Source of the DNA: Methylococcaceae bacterium
GTDB taxonomy: Bacteria > Pseudomonadota > Gammaproteobacteria > Methylococcales > Methylomonadaceae
Assembly: GCA_021647145.1 (NCBI GenBank)
Contig: JAKIVF010000050.1
Coordinates: forward strand, 1-23,504
Direction of reading: 5' to 3'
Length of the DNA stretch: 23,504 bases
Positions within the stretch are counted from its first letter, which is position 1. Each line of letters opens with the position of its first letter. The notes beneath the pieces are model-generated. The model saw only the letters and a list, made by a program, of their open reading frames with translations. It was not told the DNA's origin and ran no database searches. Positions 14,246 through 23,200 of the stretch are shown here, piece by piece. Made by a program: the position numbers and the translations under genes.

Positions 14246-15558
14246 AATTCTTAAAACGTCTGGATTCTTTATTTGTCAAAACCAGTTTAACTCTCACTTT
14301 TGGTCTTTCGCTGTTTATCTTATTAGCGACATCTTTTACCTGGTTTTTTATTTTAAATCCATTATCTACAGGTGCAGCTAATGATATGGCTGCTTTAATT
14401 AACATAACGGCTAAAACATGGGTGTCACTTCCTGAACAAGAACGAAAAAAATTTGAAAAAAAAATTGCCAAGCAACACGCTATTTTTTTTAGCCATAAAA
14501 ACAATTCAACTCAAAAATTAAAAAAAAACTATCCATTCGTTAGGCGTTTGCAGAAAGCCATACAAAAATACACGGGACAACAGGTTTTGATAGAACAAAA
14601 AATCGATAATCATGATCTCTTATGTTTTAAACTTGGCTATGCTAAAACAATAATAAACATTTGCTACTTTCATAGCCGGCCTGGTCCAAGCCCCCCCATT
14701 GCAATAACAGGTATATTTATCGCAGCTACTTTTCTCGTTATTATTCTAACTCTTCTATTAGTCCGACGGATAACTCGTCCAGTTAAAAAACTATCCAATG
14801 CTGCTAATTTATTTGGCAAGGGACAATATTCGATCCGAATACCTGAAACAGGACCAACTGAACTGGCTTTATTAGCACATAGTTTTAATCAAATGGCAAA
14901 AGAAATAGCGCATACCATTGAAAATAGGGCGATTCTTTTTGGTGGTATTTCTCATGATTTAAGATCACCCATTACACGTATGCAGGTTGCTCTGGATTTA
15001 TTAGATCAAGATCAGGATAAAACCTTAATAACACACTTAAAGAACGACCTGTCGGAAATGGAACTCCTTATTCAACAATCATTAGATTTTGTTAAAGGGT
15101 TAGATAAACAAAACGCTATTGAAATTAATCTGGATGATGTTTTCAATACAATCATTGATGATTACCGTAAACAAGACCTTTATATCAAACTTTTAGCAGA
15201 GCCATGTGGAATTTGTAAAATAGATATTCAAGCCCTTCGACGTGTATTATCAAATCTATTGGATAATGCTTTTCATTATGGAAGCAACAGCCCTGTAACC
15301 CTGTCTTATAAAAAAGAAAAACATCAATTATTTATTCAAGTTGTGGATGAAGGCCCAGGAATACCATTAGAAAAACTCGACATTGTTTTTCAGCCTTTTT
15401 ATCGCTTAGAGCATTCCCGTAACAAAAAAAAGGGTGGAAGCGGTTTAGGGTTGGCAATCGTTAAACAGCTATGTGATGCACATGGATGGGAAGTAAAACT
15501 GCTTCTTAGAAAGAGTCAAGGTTTAGAGGCACGCTTACAGATTTCAATATGCAATTAG
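14242..15558 (+). CDS. EnvZ-like sensor histidine kinase
   Basis: 438 residues, inner membrane. First transmembrane helix at about 17-37, a periplasmic sensor of roughly 110 residues (41-150) with no domain I recognise, second helix at about 152-174, then a HAMP linker. The H-box is FGGISHDLRSPITRMQ with H238. The N-box is RRVLSNLLDNAFHYG (N338, N342). The G1 box is DEGPGIP at 369-375, followed by FQPFYRLEHSRNKKKGGSGLGLAIVKQL for the F and G2 boxes. It should phosphorylate the regulator encoded just upstream. The sensor region is strongly basic (KKFEKKIAK, KKNYPFVRR) and has two Cys near the membrane (C128, C141), so the ligand cannot be inferred. Confidence 0.94.
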   Translation: MKFLKRLDSLFVKTSLTLTFGLSLFILLATSFTWFFILNPLSTGAANDMAALINITAKTWVSLPEQERKKFEKKIAKQHAIFFSHKNNSTQKLKKNYPFVRRLQKAIQKYTGQQVLIEQKIDNHDLLCFKLGYAKTIINICYFHSRPGPSPPIAITGIFIAATFLVIILTLLLVRRITRPVKKLSNAANLFGKGQYSIRIPETGPTELALLAHSFNQMAKEIAHTIENRAILFGGISHDLRSPITRMQVALDLLDQDQDKTLITHLKNDLSEMELLIQQSLDFVKGLDKQNAIEINLDDVFNTIIDDYRKQDLYIKLLAEPCGICKIDIQALRRVLSNLLDNAFHYGSNSPVTLSYKKEKHQLFIQVVDEGPGIPLEKLDIVFQPFYRLEHSRNKKKGGSGLGLAIVKQLCDAHGWEVKLLLRKSQGLEARLQISICN

Positions 15559-15944
15559 TGAAGACAAAATAGAAGATTTCACGAAATATTAGCATACTGG
15601 TGCAGCAAGTTTAGCATCCTAAAGTTGATTGACTCTTTAGTAACACTTCATTTAACGACTTATCATTTTTGATGAGTTTCATTTTGTTACCTATTTTTTT
15701 AATATTCTTAATTGTGTCATATTTTGCATGAGCTCTAAATAACCAAATTAACATAATTTGAAATTAGCATCAGGGTCTGATCATATTGATTTTTTTAGTT
15801 AATTTCATTGAACTATAAAAATTAACAAGTGTCATCCTTAGAAGTTTATTTTACTCAAATCACCTTGTTCCAATACAACGGATTTGCTGAATGATAATAC
15901 TAACCCTTTAATTCTGTAATTGTAAAAATAGGCCCTCAGCAAAG
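15559..15944. other. AT-rich intergenic region between the kinase and the acyltransferase
   Basis: No confident gene. A terminator-like hairpin lies at 15658-15677. A short perfect inverted repeat, ATCAG-ggt-CTGAT, is at 15769-15781. On the minus strand, 15754-15611 is open for 47 codons, starting MLIWLFRAHAKYDT and ending in Cys, but it has no ribosome site at its first ATG. An internal ATG (codon 25) does have AGGT before it. I do not count it as a gene. A clear promoter for the acyltransferase pair was not found. Confidence 0.4.
15658..15677 (+). terminator. Candidate rho-independent terminator after the kinase gene
   Basis: ACTTATCA (15658-15665) pairs with TGATGAGT (15670-15677) across a TTTT loop: 8 pairs, one G·U. 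A T-rich tail (TTCATTTT) follows. The stem is AU-rich, so the terminator would be of moderate strength. It lies 100 bases after the kinase stop. Confidence 0.45.
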
Positions 15945-17393
15945 ATGTTATTTTCCTCTCCGGCTTTTCTATTCTTCTTTTTACCCATTGTTTTAAGTCT
16001 TTATTATCTATTTCCAGATAAAGCCAGAAACAACTTATTACTTGTAGCAAGTTTAATTTTCTATGCTTGGGGCGAACTGTATTATGTGTTACTCATGTTA
16101 TTTTCCATCTTTATAAACTATGGTTTTGGTTTGGCTGTTCAGCCAAATAAACCAGATAAATCCAGGAAAATAGCTCTAGGTATAGCCATCACATCAAACC
16201 TATTGATACTAATTGGTTTTAAATACGCCAATTTTATAACTGATAACATCAACATTCTTCTAAGTGAGCTATCTCTAAAAACGATCAATCTGACACAAAT
16301 TCCTTTACCTATTGGGATTTCTTTTTTCACCTTTCAAGCAATGTCTTACGTTATTGATGTGTCTAAAAAAGAAGCAACGGTTCAAAAAAACATATTTGAT
16401 CTAGCACTTTATATATCGCTATTTCCTCAACTTATTGCCGGGCCTATTGTTCGTTTTCATGATGTGGCAGAGCAAATTCGCCATCGAGTCGTTTCCTTCT
16501 CACTTTTTTTTAGCGGAACACAACGATTTATTTATGGCTTAGCTAAAAAAATGCTCATAGCCAATCCACTCGGTGCTGTTGCAGACCAAATTTTTTCGTT
16601 GGCAGCGGATGATTTATCCATGGAGACAGCGTGGCTAGGTATCTGCTGTTACACCTTACAGATCTATTTTGATTTTTCTGGGTACAGTGACATGGCAATT
16701 GGCTTAGGTCGTATGTTTGGGTTTCGTTTCCTGGAGAATTTCAACTACCCCTATATTTCTCGGTCAATTCAAGAATTCTGGCGTCGCTGGCATATTTCGC
16801 TTTCCAGCTGGTTTAGAGACTATTTATACATCCCTTTAGGTGGAAATCGAAAAGGTTCAATTAGAACCTATGTAAACTTGCTCACCGTTTTCTTTCTCTG
16901 CGGTTTATGGCATGGTTCTAGCTGGAACTTTATTGCCTGGGGCTTATTTCATGGCGGATTTTTAATGCTTGAAAGAATGGGGCTGGGAAAGTTTATGTTA
17001 CAACAAGCTAAATTGTTACAACATGGCTATACACTACTTATTGTGATGGTTGGCTGGGTCTTTTTTCGTGCTGAAAGTATGTCAAGTGCATGGACATTTT
17101 TACAGACGATGTTTATGCCTATCAAATCAGAAACTGTCTATCCTGCCATTTATTATCTAACAGAATATGTTGTGATCTGTTTAATTCTTGGGGTTATCCT
17201 TGCCACTCCGATTTGGTCAAACCTCAATAAAAAATGGATTAATCAACTCTGGGCACCCCATTCAAAAACAAACACGTCTCTGGCAATTGGACATAACCTG
17301 GCAACAGCGGTGTACTTATCCTTTTTAACCTTATGTTGCTTTGCATCTATTGCAGCTAATACTTACAACCCATTTATCTATTTCAGATTTTGA
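15945..17393 (+). CDS. MBOAT O-acyltransferase (AlgI/PatA-like)
   Basis: 482-residue polytopic inner-membrane protein that would move acetyl groups across the membrane for O-acetylation of a polymer. It begins MLFSSPAFLFFFLPIV, the typical AlgI-family start. Family landmarks are YAWGELYY (40-47), FPQLIAGPIVRFHDV (160-174), YFDFSGYSDMAIGLGRMFG (241-259), FWRRWHISLSSWFRDYLYIPLGG (278-300, H283) and the catalytic-histidine motif LCGLWHGSSWNF (H323). The ribosome site is weak. Its stop overlaps or abuts the start of the SGNH gene, so the two form a pair like AlgI with AlgJ/AlgX, or PatA with PatB. No polymer-synthesis genes are in the window, so the polymer acetylated is unknown. Confidence 0.93.
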   Translation: MLFSSPAFLFFFLPIVLSLYYLFPDKARNNLLLVASLIFYAWGELYYVLLMLFSIFINYGFGLAVQPNKPDKSRKIALGIAITSNLLILIGFKYANFITDNINILLSELSLKTINLTQIPLPIGISFFTFQAMSYVIDVSKKEATVQKNIFDLALYISLFPQLIAGPIVRFHDVAEQIRHRVVSFSLFFSGTQRFIYGLAKKMLIANPLGAVADQIFSLAADDLSMETAWLGICCYTLQIYFDFSGYSDMAIGLGRMFGFRFLENFNYPYISRSIQEFWRRWHISLSSWFRDYLYIPLGGNRKGSIRTYVNLLTVFFLCGLWHGSSWNFIAWGLFHGGFLMLERMGLGKFMLQQAKLLQHGYTLLIVMVGWVFFRAESMSSAWTFLQTMFMPIKSETVYPAIYYLTEYVVICLILGVILATPIWSNLNKKWINQLWAPHSKTNTSLAIGHNLATAVYLSFLTLCCFASIAANTYNPFIYFRF

Positions 17394-17401
17394 GCAAAAA
17401 T

Positions 17402-18553
17402 ATGACCTATAAACCAGAGTTATTTTTTCGCCTTATTTCTTTGTTATTTTTTCTTGTCCTGGTTTATCCAGGGTTAGCATCTGTCTTAACTTCCCAAGAT
17501 GCTTCTTTAGAAAAACGTAGTCTTGCAAAGTTTCCTGACTTGCCTACAGATACAAAGTCACTCCGTAAATTTTCATCACGTTTTGACCAATATATGCGGG
17601 ATCATATGGGTGCGCGAAACTGGCTGGTCAAACAATATTCTAAAGCTCTCCTAAGCTTAAATACCCCCCCCAAAAACACCTTGATTTTAGGAAAAAAAGA
17701 TTGGTTATTTTATGCTAATGAACGGACGATTCAAGATTATCAAAACACAGAGTTATTCACCGAAAAACAATTAAAAATATGGGGAGATAGTTTAGCTATA
17801 AGACAAAAAGTTTTAGCTAAAAAAGGTATTGATTATTTATTTGTTATTGCTCCCAATAAGCACACTATTTATAGCGAATATTTGCCCGATTTTATCGTTA
17901 AAAAACATGATCACTCACGGTTAGATCAGTTGACGGAGTATCTAGCACAAAACACTGAAGTCAATTTTCTTGATTTACGCCCCGCCTTATTTGAGGCAAA
18001 AAAACATAACTTACTTTATTGGAAAAAAGACACGCACTGGAACCGCATAGGTGCAGCTGTTGCCCTAAAAGCGCTGGCACATAAACTCAATAAAATGGGA
18101 TACCCTGTTAAGGTCGTTGCATCAGACTTTGATCAGTGGACGCATCGCCATAAACGCAAAATGGATCTAGCAGGGTTCCTTGGTGGAGCAATAAAAAATG
18201 AAGCCTATGGGCCATCTTATGATGAGAAAGATCTACCTTGTATAAAGCGACAAAATAAATCACTAAAGTGGCGGAAAAAAGATAGATTAGAAACTAATGT
18301 TCAAGTTTCAATTTGTTCCTTACAACAGAAAAATCTTGTGATGTTCAGAGACTCATTTTCCATTGAAATGCTGCCCTTTATTTCACATTTTTTTTATAAA
18401 TCTACTTATATCTGGGGTTTACCTACTAAAGATATGTTTCAATATTTTGTCCGCACAGATACTGACATAGTAATTGAAGAACGGGTGGAAAGAAAATTAA
18501 GAGAAATGCCATACCCAAAAAAATGGATAATGAATTCTGACACATCTATTTGA
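17402..18553 (+). CDS. AlgX/AlgJ-like SGNH acetyltransferase
   Basis: Periplasmic, membrane-tethered partner of the MBOAT protein. 383 residues from the ATG at 17402, which has GAG 7 bases before it. A TTG at 17390, overlapping the previous stop (TTGA), would add four residues and is also possible. An uncleaved N-terminal helix (LFFRLISLLFFLVLVYPGLASVL) is followed by the SGNH fold. LGKKDWLFYANE is the first conserved block. DTHWNRIGA carries the Asp and His (D210 and H212 in this numbering), and FRDSFS holds the likely nucleophile Ser (S318). These match the arrangement in alginate acetyltransferases, which transfer acetyl from the MBOAT partner to the polymer. The carbohydrate-binding module of AlgX is not evident. 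Confidence 0.88.
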   Translation: MTYKPELFFRLISLLFFLVLVYPGLASVLTSQDASLEKRSLAKFPDLPTDTKSLRKFSSRFDQYMRDHMGARNWLVKQYSKALLSLNTPPKNTLILGKKDWLFYANERTIQDYQNTELFTEKQLKIWGDSLAIRQKVLAKKGIDYLFVIAPNKHTIYSEYLPDFIVKKHDHSRLDQLTEYLAQNTEVNFLDLRPALFEAKKHNLLYWKKDTHWNRIGAAVALKALAHKLNKMGYPVKVVASDFDQWTHRHKRKMDLAGFLGGAIKNEAYGPSYDEKDLPCIKRQNKSLKWRKKDRLETNVQVSICSLQQKNLVMFRDSFSIEMLPFISHFFYKSTYIWGLPTKDMFQYFVRTDTDIVIEERVERKLREMPYPKKWIMNSDTSI

Positions 18554-18759
18554 AATACATGCAGTAATATTTCTTATCCATTGTTGTTTAACGGTTGTGT
18601 GCGTGAGGAGTATGAAATTAAAAAATCAAAGAGGTTGGAGTAAATTAAGATGCTGTCTCTGGTCTTTGTTTTACTTTACCCTATCCCGATTATTTATTAT
18701 TTTAGAGTATAAATTGACTTGATCAAGTTCCCCAGCCGTTTGCTACACTACATCCAGGA
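18554..18759. other. Non-coding gap with a 12-bp palindrome
   Basis: No convincing gene. ACTTGATCAAGT (18717-18728) is a perfect 12-bp palindrome. On the plus strand, 18612-18722 can be read for 36 codons, but its GAGGAG is only a base or two from the ATG and the peptide is not recognisable. Confidence 0.35.
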
Positions 18760-19026
18760 TTATCCTTCGTACTTGATAATTGTATATCCTTGACTACTTT
18801 TGTTTTCCACTTTAGCACTATCCTTTGGATGTGAAGAATACGGGGTTATCATTCATCATATGCTTCCCTTTCATTACTGAATCTTCAGCGTTGAGGTTAG
18901 CATTTTGCATATGCTTTCCTGTCATTACTGAGTCGGCAGCGTTAGGGTTAGAGTTTTGAATCTTTTTGTCTTCTGCAACTGCAGAAAAAAAGAACTCAAA
19001 ACAATTGTTATTATAATTTTTTTCAT
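18760..19026 (-). pseudogene. Small exported repeat protein broken by two compensating frameshifts
   Basis: A strong ribosome site (AAGAGGT, 6 bases) precedes the ATG at 19026 and a signal-peptide start, MKKIIITIVLSSFF. In a run of seven A (18985-18991 on the plus strand) the frame is lost by one base. The next frame resumes at once with SAVAEDKKIQ, a normal cleavage site. It continues through two 17-residue repeats (QN-N-NA-DSVM-GKHM). A run of four G (18842-18845) shifts the frame back. If it is crossed, the protein ends SSHPKDSAKVENKSSQGYT and a few more residues. The whole span is 267 bases, so one missing and one extra base cancel to an 88-residue protein. If only the first shift is repaired, a stop occurs at 18818. 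Met and His in the repeats suggest metal binding, which is only a guess. Confidence 0.65.
18857..18958. repeat. Two tandem 51-bp repeats
   Basis: Copies at 18857-18907 and 18908-18958 are directly adjacent and agree at 42 of 51 positions. Both start CATATGCTT and end TTTTG. On the minus strand each encodes 17 residues with the pattern QN-N-NA-DSVM-GKHM, and the length is in phase with codons. Several of the differences are silent or conservative, which suggests the repeat was once under protein-level selection. Confidence 0.8.
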
Positions 19027-19224
19027 TTAGTTACCTCTTTATTAATCGAGCCTTAAATTAAAAGTCACTAAAAAGATATTAAGTTTATATTTTAGACAGA
19101 CATACTACAGAGTGCCAATATTTTTAAGTTTCTCTCTATAGACTGGTTAACTATGGCTTTATTAATAACTGTATAACTCAATTATCCTAACTAAACAACC
19201 TCCAATCAAGTATTAGTATTATTA
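19027..19224. other. Upstream region of the broken repeat-protein gene
   Basis: About 200 AT-rich bases with no open frame I can support. It should hold the promoter of the minus-strand repeat-protein gene, but no hexamer pair stands out. It ends at the left target duplication (TATTATTA, 19217-19224) of the following mobile element. Confidence 0.3.
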
Positions 19225-19426
19225 GGGGGGTAGATACGAATGGCACTTAACTTAAGCAATTAAAATAATATAAATCAGTTGGTTAAAAAAGGTTTGCCTA
19301 CTTATTTCATCCTGTTTTTCTTATTCATCTGTAGTTATAGCTGTATTTTGTTAAATTTACAATAACTGCAAGCGATTGATTATAAACAATTAATCTGTAA
19401 AGTGAGTACCTTTCGTATCTGCCCCC
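19225..19426. mobile_element. MITE-like element, 202 bp, with 8-bp target duplication
   Basis: The left end GGGGGGTAGATACGAA (19225-19240) and right end TTCGTATCTGCCCCC (19412-19426) are inverted repeats that differ only by one G and one T/C. The same eight bases, TATTATTA, flank both ends (19217-19224 and 19427-19434). The interior is AT-rich and has no usable open frame. The ends do not resemble those of the element at 12025-12265, so two different transposase systems are implied. An alternative is a REP-like pair moved by a RAYT-type enzyme, although a clean 8-bp duplication speaks for a DDE transposase. Confidence 0.8.
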
Positions 19427-19476
19427 TATTATTATTTCTTTCTACAGCCAACCTTTGTATTCCTCAGTGGTAAATT

Positions 19477-20142
19477 CTACAAAATACGATTAATATAATT
19501 TGATATGTCGGTAATTTCCTCCAGACAAAGCGAATGCTGAATAGGATATTCATGCCAACTAATAAGGTAGTTCATCGCCTTTAAACGGTTAAAAGAGTCT
19601 TGAGCTATTTGTTTGTGAATAACCGGATCCATCGTACCGTGCGCCATAAAAATAGGTGTCTTATTATTTGCGGATGCACGTTCTGTTTCAAGTTGTTTAG
19701 TTGTCGGTATATAGGTTGATAACGCTATAATTCCTGCTAATTTTTGTGGATATCTTAAGCCTGCATGTAAAGCAATAACACCGCCCTGAGAAAAACCAGC
19801 CAATACAATATTTTCAGCTTTTATACCTTTATCTATTTCATTTTGAATTAATTCAGTAAGCTGTGTAGCCGATTTATATATATCATCAACAGCGACTTCT
19901 CTATCTAAAGAGGCATCGATAATGTCATACCAGGAACGCATTTTCGCCCCACCGTTGATAGTTACAGCTTGAATCGGTGCATTAGGAAAAACAAAGTTAA
20001 TATATTCTGCTTTGTCCAACGATAACTCAGGAACAATACTTTCAAAGTCATGACCATCTGCACCTAAGCCATGCAGCCAGATAATGGAGTACGTATGAGT
20101 TGATGTGGCGAGTATTTCTATACAGGTAAGAGTTGAGGACAT
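19477..20142 (-). CDS. Carboxylesterase / phospholipase (α/β-hydrolase)
   Basis: 221 residues from the ATG at 20142; a TTG 12 bases earlier is also open. It belongs to the bacterial carboxylesterase/acyl-protein-thioesterase-like group. The oxyanion-hole region WLHGLGADGHDF is at 22-33. The nucleophile elbow is GFSQGG with S118, the acid is D172 in HGTMDPVI, and the base is H203 in IQHSLC. FPNAP and MRSWYDI (52-56, 68-74) are family marks. It lacks a signal peptide and should be cytoplasmic, hydrolysing short acyl esters. It stands alone, 154 bases before the cusA stop on the same strand. The natural substrate is unknown. Confidence 0.9.
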   Translation of the reverse strand: MSSTLTCIEILATSTHTYSIIWLHGLGADGHDFESIVPELSLDKAEYINFVFPNAPIQAVTINGGAKMRSWYDIIDASLDREVAVDDIYKSATQLTELIQNEIDKGIKAENIVLAGFSQGGVIALHAGLRYPQKLAGIIALSTYIPTTKQLETERASANNKTPIFMAHGTMDPVIHKQIAQDSFNRLKAMNYLISWHEYPIQHSLCLEEITDISNYINRIL

Positions 20143-20296
20143 AATTATTAACAAGCACTATTGAATTAAGACTTTATTATATGTCTTTTAGTTTGTTATA
20201 TGTCTCCAAATTATTTGTTTATTATTAGGAGAGTCAAGCGGGAATTAATTTATAACCTTAATAAGTTTTAAGTAAAAGGCATAAGAACCTCTCTGC

Positions 20297-23200
20297 TCAA
20301 TTGTTTGCCAGATTATCCTTATCCTCCCATTCTTTCCAATATGAAAAAATCACAGGAAACACAATCAATATCATCAATAAAGCAGTAAAAACTCCACCTA
20401 CCATAGGAGCCGCAATTCGTTTCATCACATCTGCACCGGTTCCATCACTCCATAAAATAGGTATAAAGCCTAATAATAAAGTGAGGCTGGTCATTAGCAT
20501 GGGTCTAATCCTTAGTGCAGCGGCTCTACTAATGACCTCACTTAAATTATTGTGCAATTGCTCTTTTGAGCATTCTTCACAATGGATTCGCAAATATAAC
20601 ATCATTAATACGCCCATTTCTGCTACTAGGCCAGCGAGTGCGATCAATCCAACCCAAACAGCTATGCTGAGCTTATAATCTAAAATATAGAGCAACCAAA
20701 CTGCTCCTGTAAGCGCAAAAGGAATTGTGCAAAGAATAATTAAGGCCGCTATTACTGAGCCATGATTAAAATATAGTAATAGAAAAATAATACCTAAGGT
20801 TAATGGTACCATCAAGCGAAGTTTTTCTTCTGCTCGTTGTAAGTATTTAAACTGCCCCGCCCAGCTAATGCGATACCCTGCTGGAATATTAGCTTTTTCG
20901 TTAATAACTGTTCTTGCTAGTTCTACATAGTCTGCAATACCCGTATCTTTAATATCAATAAATACAAAAGAAACCAATTCTCCATTTTCATTACGAAGCA
21001 TAGGAGGTCCATGATTAAAATTAAGCTCTGCGACTTGACTGATAGGGATTGGGTGTCCACTAGGGGTATCTACTAAAATTCGTTTTAATGCCTCAGGATT
21101 ATCTCTATATTCCCGCGCATATCGCAAATTAACTGTATATCGTTCACGGCCAGCAATAACTTGAGTGACTTCTTCTCCACCCACTGCAGCTTTAATGGTA
21201 TCTTCCACGTCAGCGATTGTCAGTCCGTAACGTGCTATTTTGGCTCTATCAATGTCAAAATCCAGATAATGTCCTCCCGTTAAACGCTCTGCAAAAGCGC
21301 TACGAGTGTAAGGCTTTGTTCTTTCATCATTTTGTAAGATTTTTTCAAGATCCACTGCTAGTTTTTCAAGTGTTTCAATATTATCACCTAATACTTTAAT
21401 ACCCAGGCTAGATCGAATACCTGTTGCAAGCATTTCAGTTCGTGTTTGGATTGGCATCCACCAGACATTTGGCATACCAGGGTAGTCCAGTGTTTGATCC
21501 ATTTCTGCGATCAACTCATCCCAGCTCAAGCCTTCTCGCCATTCTTCTTTGGGCTTTAAAGTAATAATGGTTTCTACCATAGATAAGGGTGCTGAGTCTG
21601 TAGAGCTGGTAGATCTGCCTATTTTACCGAATACATGATTAACTTCAGGAAACTGCTTTAATTGCGCATCCATTGCCTGGAGTGTTTTTCCAGCGGTTGT
21701 GATTGACATACCTGGGGGAGAACTTGGCATATACAAAATGCTTCCTTCATTTAAAGGTGGCATGAATTCTGTTTCTAACAGTTTAAAAATAGGTATTGTT
21801 ATAATTAGCATCAAAAATGCACCTAATAGGATGTGCTTTCGATGATTTAATGCAAAAAGAACAATCGGTTGATATAAGGCATAAATTCTTCGTATCAATT
21901 GATCCTTTGAAGGGTTTTTTTCTTTACGAATTAATACAGCAGCTAAAGCTGGCGTAAAAGTAATAGCAAGTAAAGCCGCAAAGCCCATGGCATATGTTTT
22001 AGTATAAGCCAAAGGTCGAAACAATCGACCTTCTGTTCCCTCAAAAACAAACACAGGTAAAAAGGATAAGGTTATAATTGCTAAAGAAAAGAAAATACTC
22101 GGGCCTACTTCTTGCATTGCGTTAATAACAATTTCTGCCTGAGGTTTATCTGATTTTTGACTCAAGCGGCGATGAATATTATCAAGCATAACAATTGATG
22201 CATCGACCATGGCGCCAATAGCAACAGCAATACCTCCCAACGACATTATGTTAGCTGTAATATTATGACTTTGCAGTGGAATAAAAGCTAATAAGATAGC
22301 AACCGGGAGGGTAATTATTGCAATAATGGTGATTCGAAATTGGCGTAAGAATATAAAAATAATTAAAGAAACAACGATAAACTCTTCAATTAAGGTCTTT
22401 TTTAATGTATCAATAGCTTCAGATATTAATGAAGACCTATCATAGGTGGTCACAATCTCAAGACCTGGTGGTAAAGATTGGCGAATACTTTCTATGCGTT
22501 GTTTTACTCCTTGAATAACTTTCATGGCATCCTCACCATATCGCATAATGACAATACCCCCTACCACTTCACCTTCTCCATCTAGTTCTGCCAGCCCTCT
22601 ACGCATCGCAGGGCCTAAACTAACTTTCGCAATATTATCTAAAAGCAAAGGAACTCCGTGTTTATTGCTTTTTATTACGATTTGTTTAATATCAGTAATG
22701 GACTTGATATAACCCCGACCCCGGATAAAATGCTCATGGCCCGCGATTTCAATAACACGCCCACCTACATCATTATTAGAACGGCGTACTGCTTTAGCAA
22801 TTTGTTTTAAAGTAATTCCATAACTAGCAATTTTATTTGGATCTACTGTAATTTGATACTCTTTCTCAAAGCCGCCAACAGAGGCAACCTCAGCAACACC
22901 TGAAACCGATTCAAGCCAAGGACGTAACTTAAAATCCTGAAAACTCCTTAAACCAGCAAGATCATGATGCCCCGATTTATCTACTAATGCATATTGAAAA
23001 ACCCAGCCAACTCCCGTTGCATCAGGACCTAAAACAGGGTCTGTTCCCTCAGGTAATTTTTTAGCTGCACTACTTATAAATTCCATGACTCTTGAACGCG
23101 CCCAATACATATTTGTTTGTTCATCAAAAATAACATATACGAAACTTGCGCCCATAACACTTTGGCCCCTAACAAATTTAACATGCGGAACGGAGAGTAA

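Noticed and set aside
15611..15754. 47-codon minus-strand reading frame between the kinase and MBOAT genes
   Set aside because: It has no ribosome site at the first ATG, no recognisable family, and contains the candidate terminator hairpin of the kinase gene. An internal start with AGGT is possible but gives only 23 residues.
18612..18722. 36-codon plus-strand reading frame after the AlgX-like gene
   Set aside because: The purine-rich stretch is too close to the ATG for a normal ribosome site and the product is unlike any family I know.
20175..20201. Direct repeat TTATATGTCT in the gap between the esterase and cusA
   Set aside because: Two short AT-rich copies without flanking structure are expected by chance in sequence of this composition.
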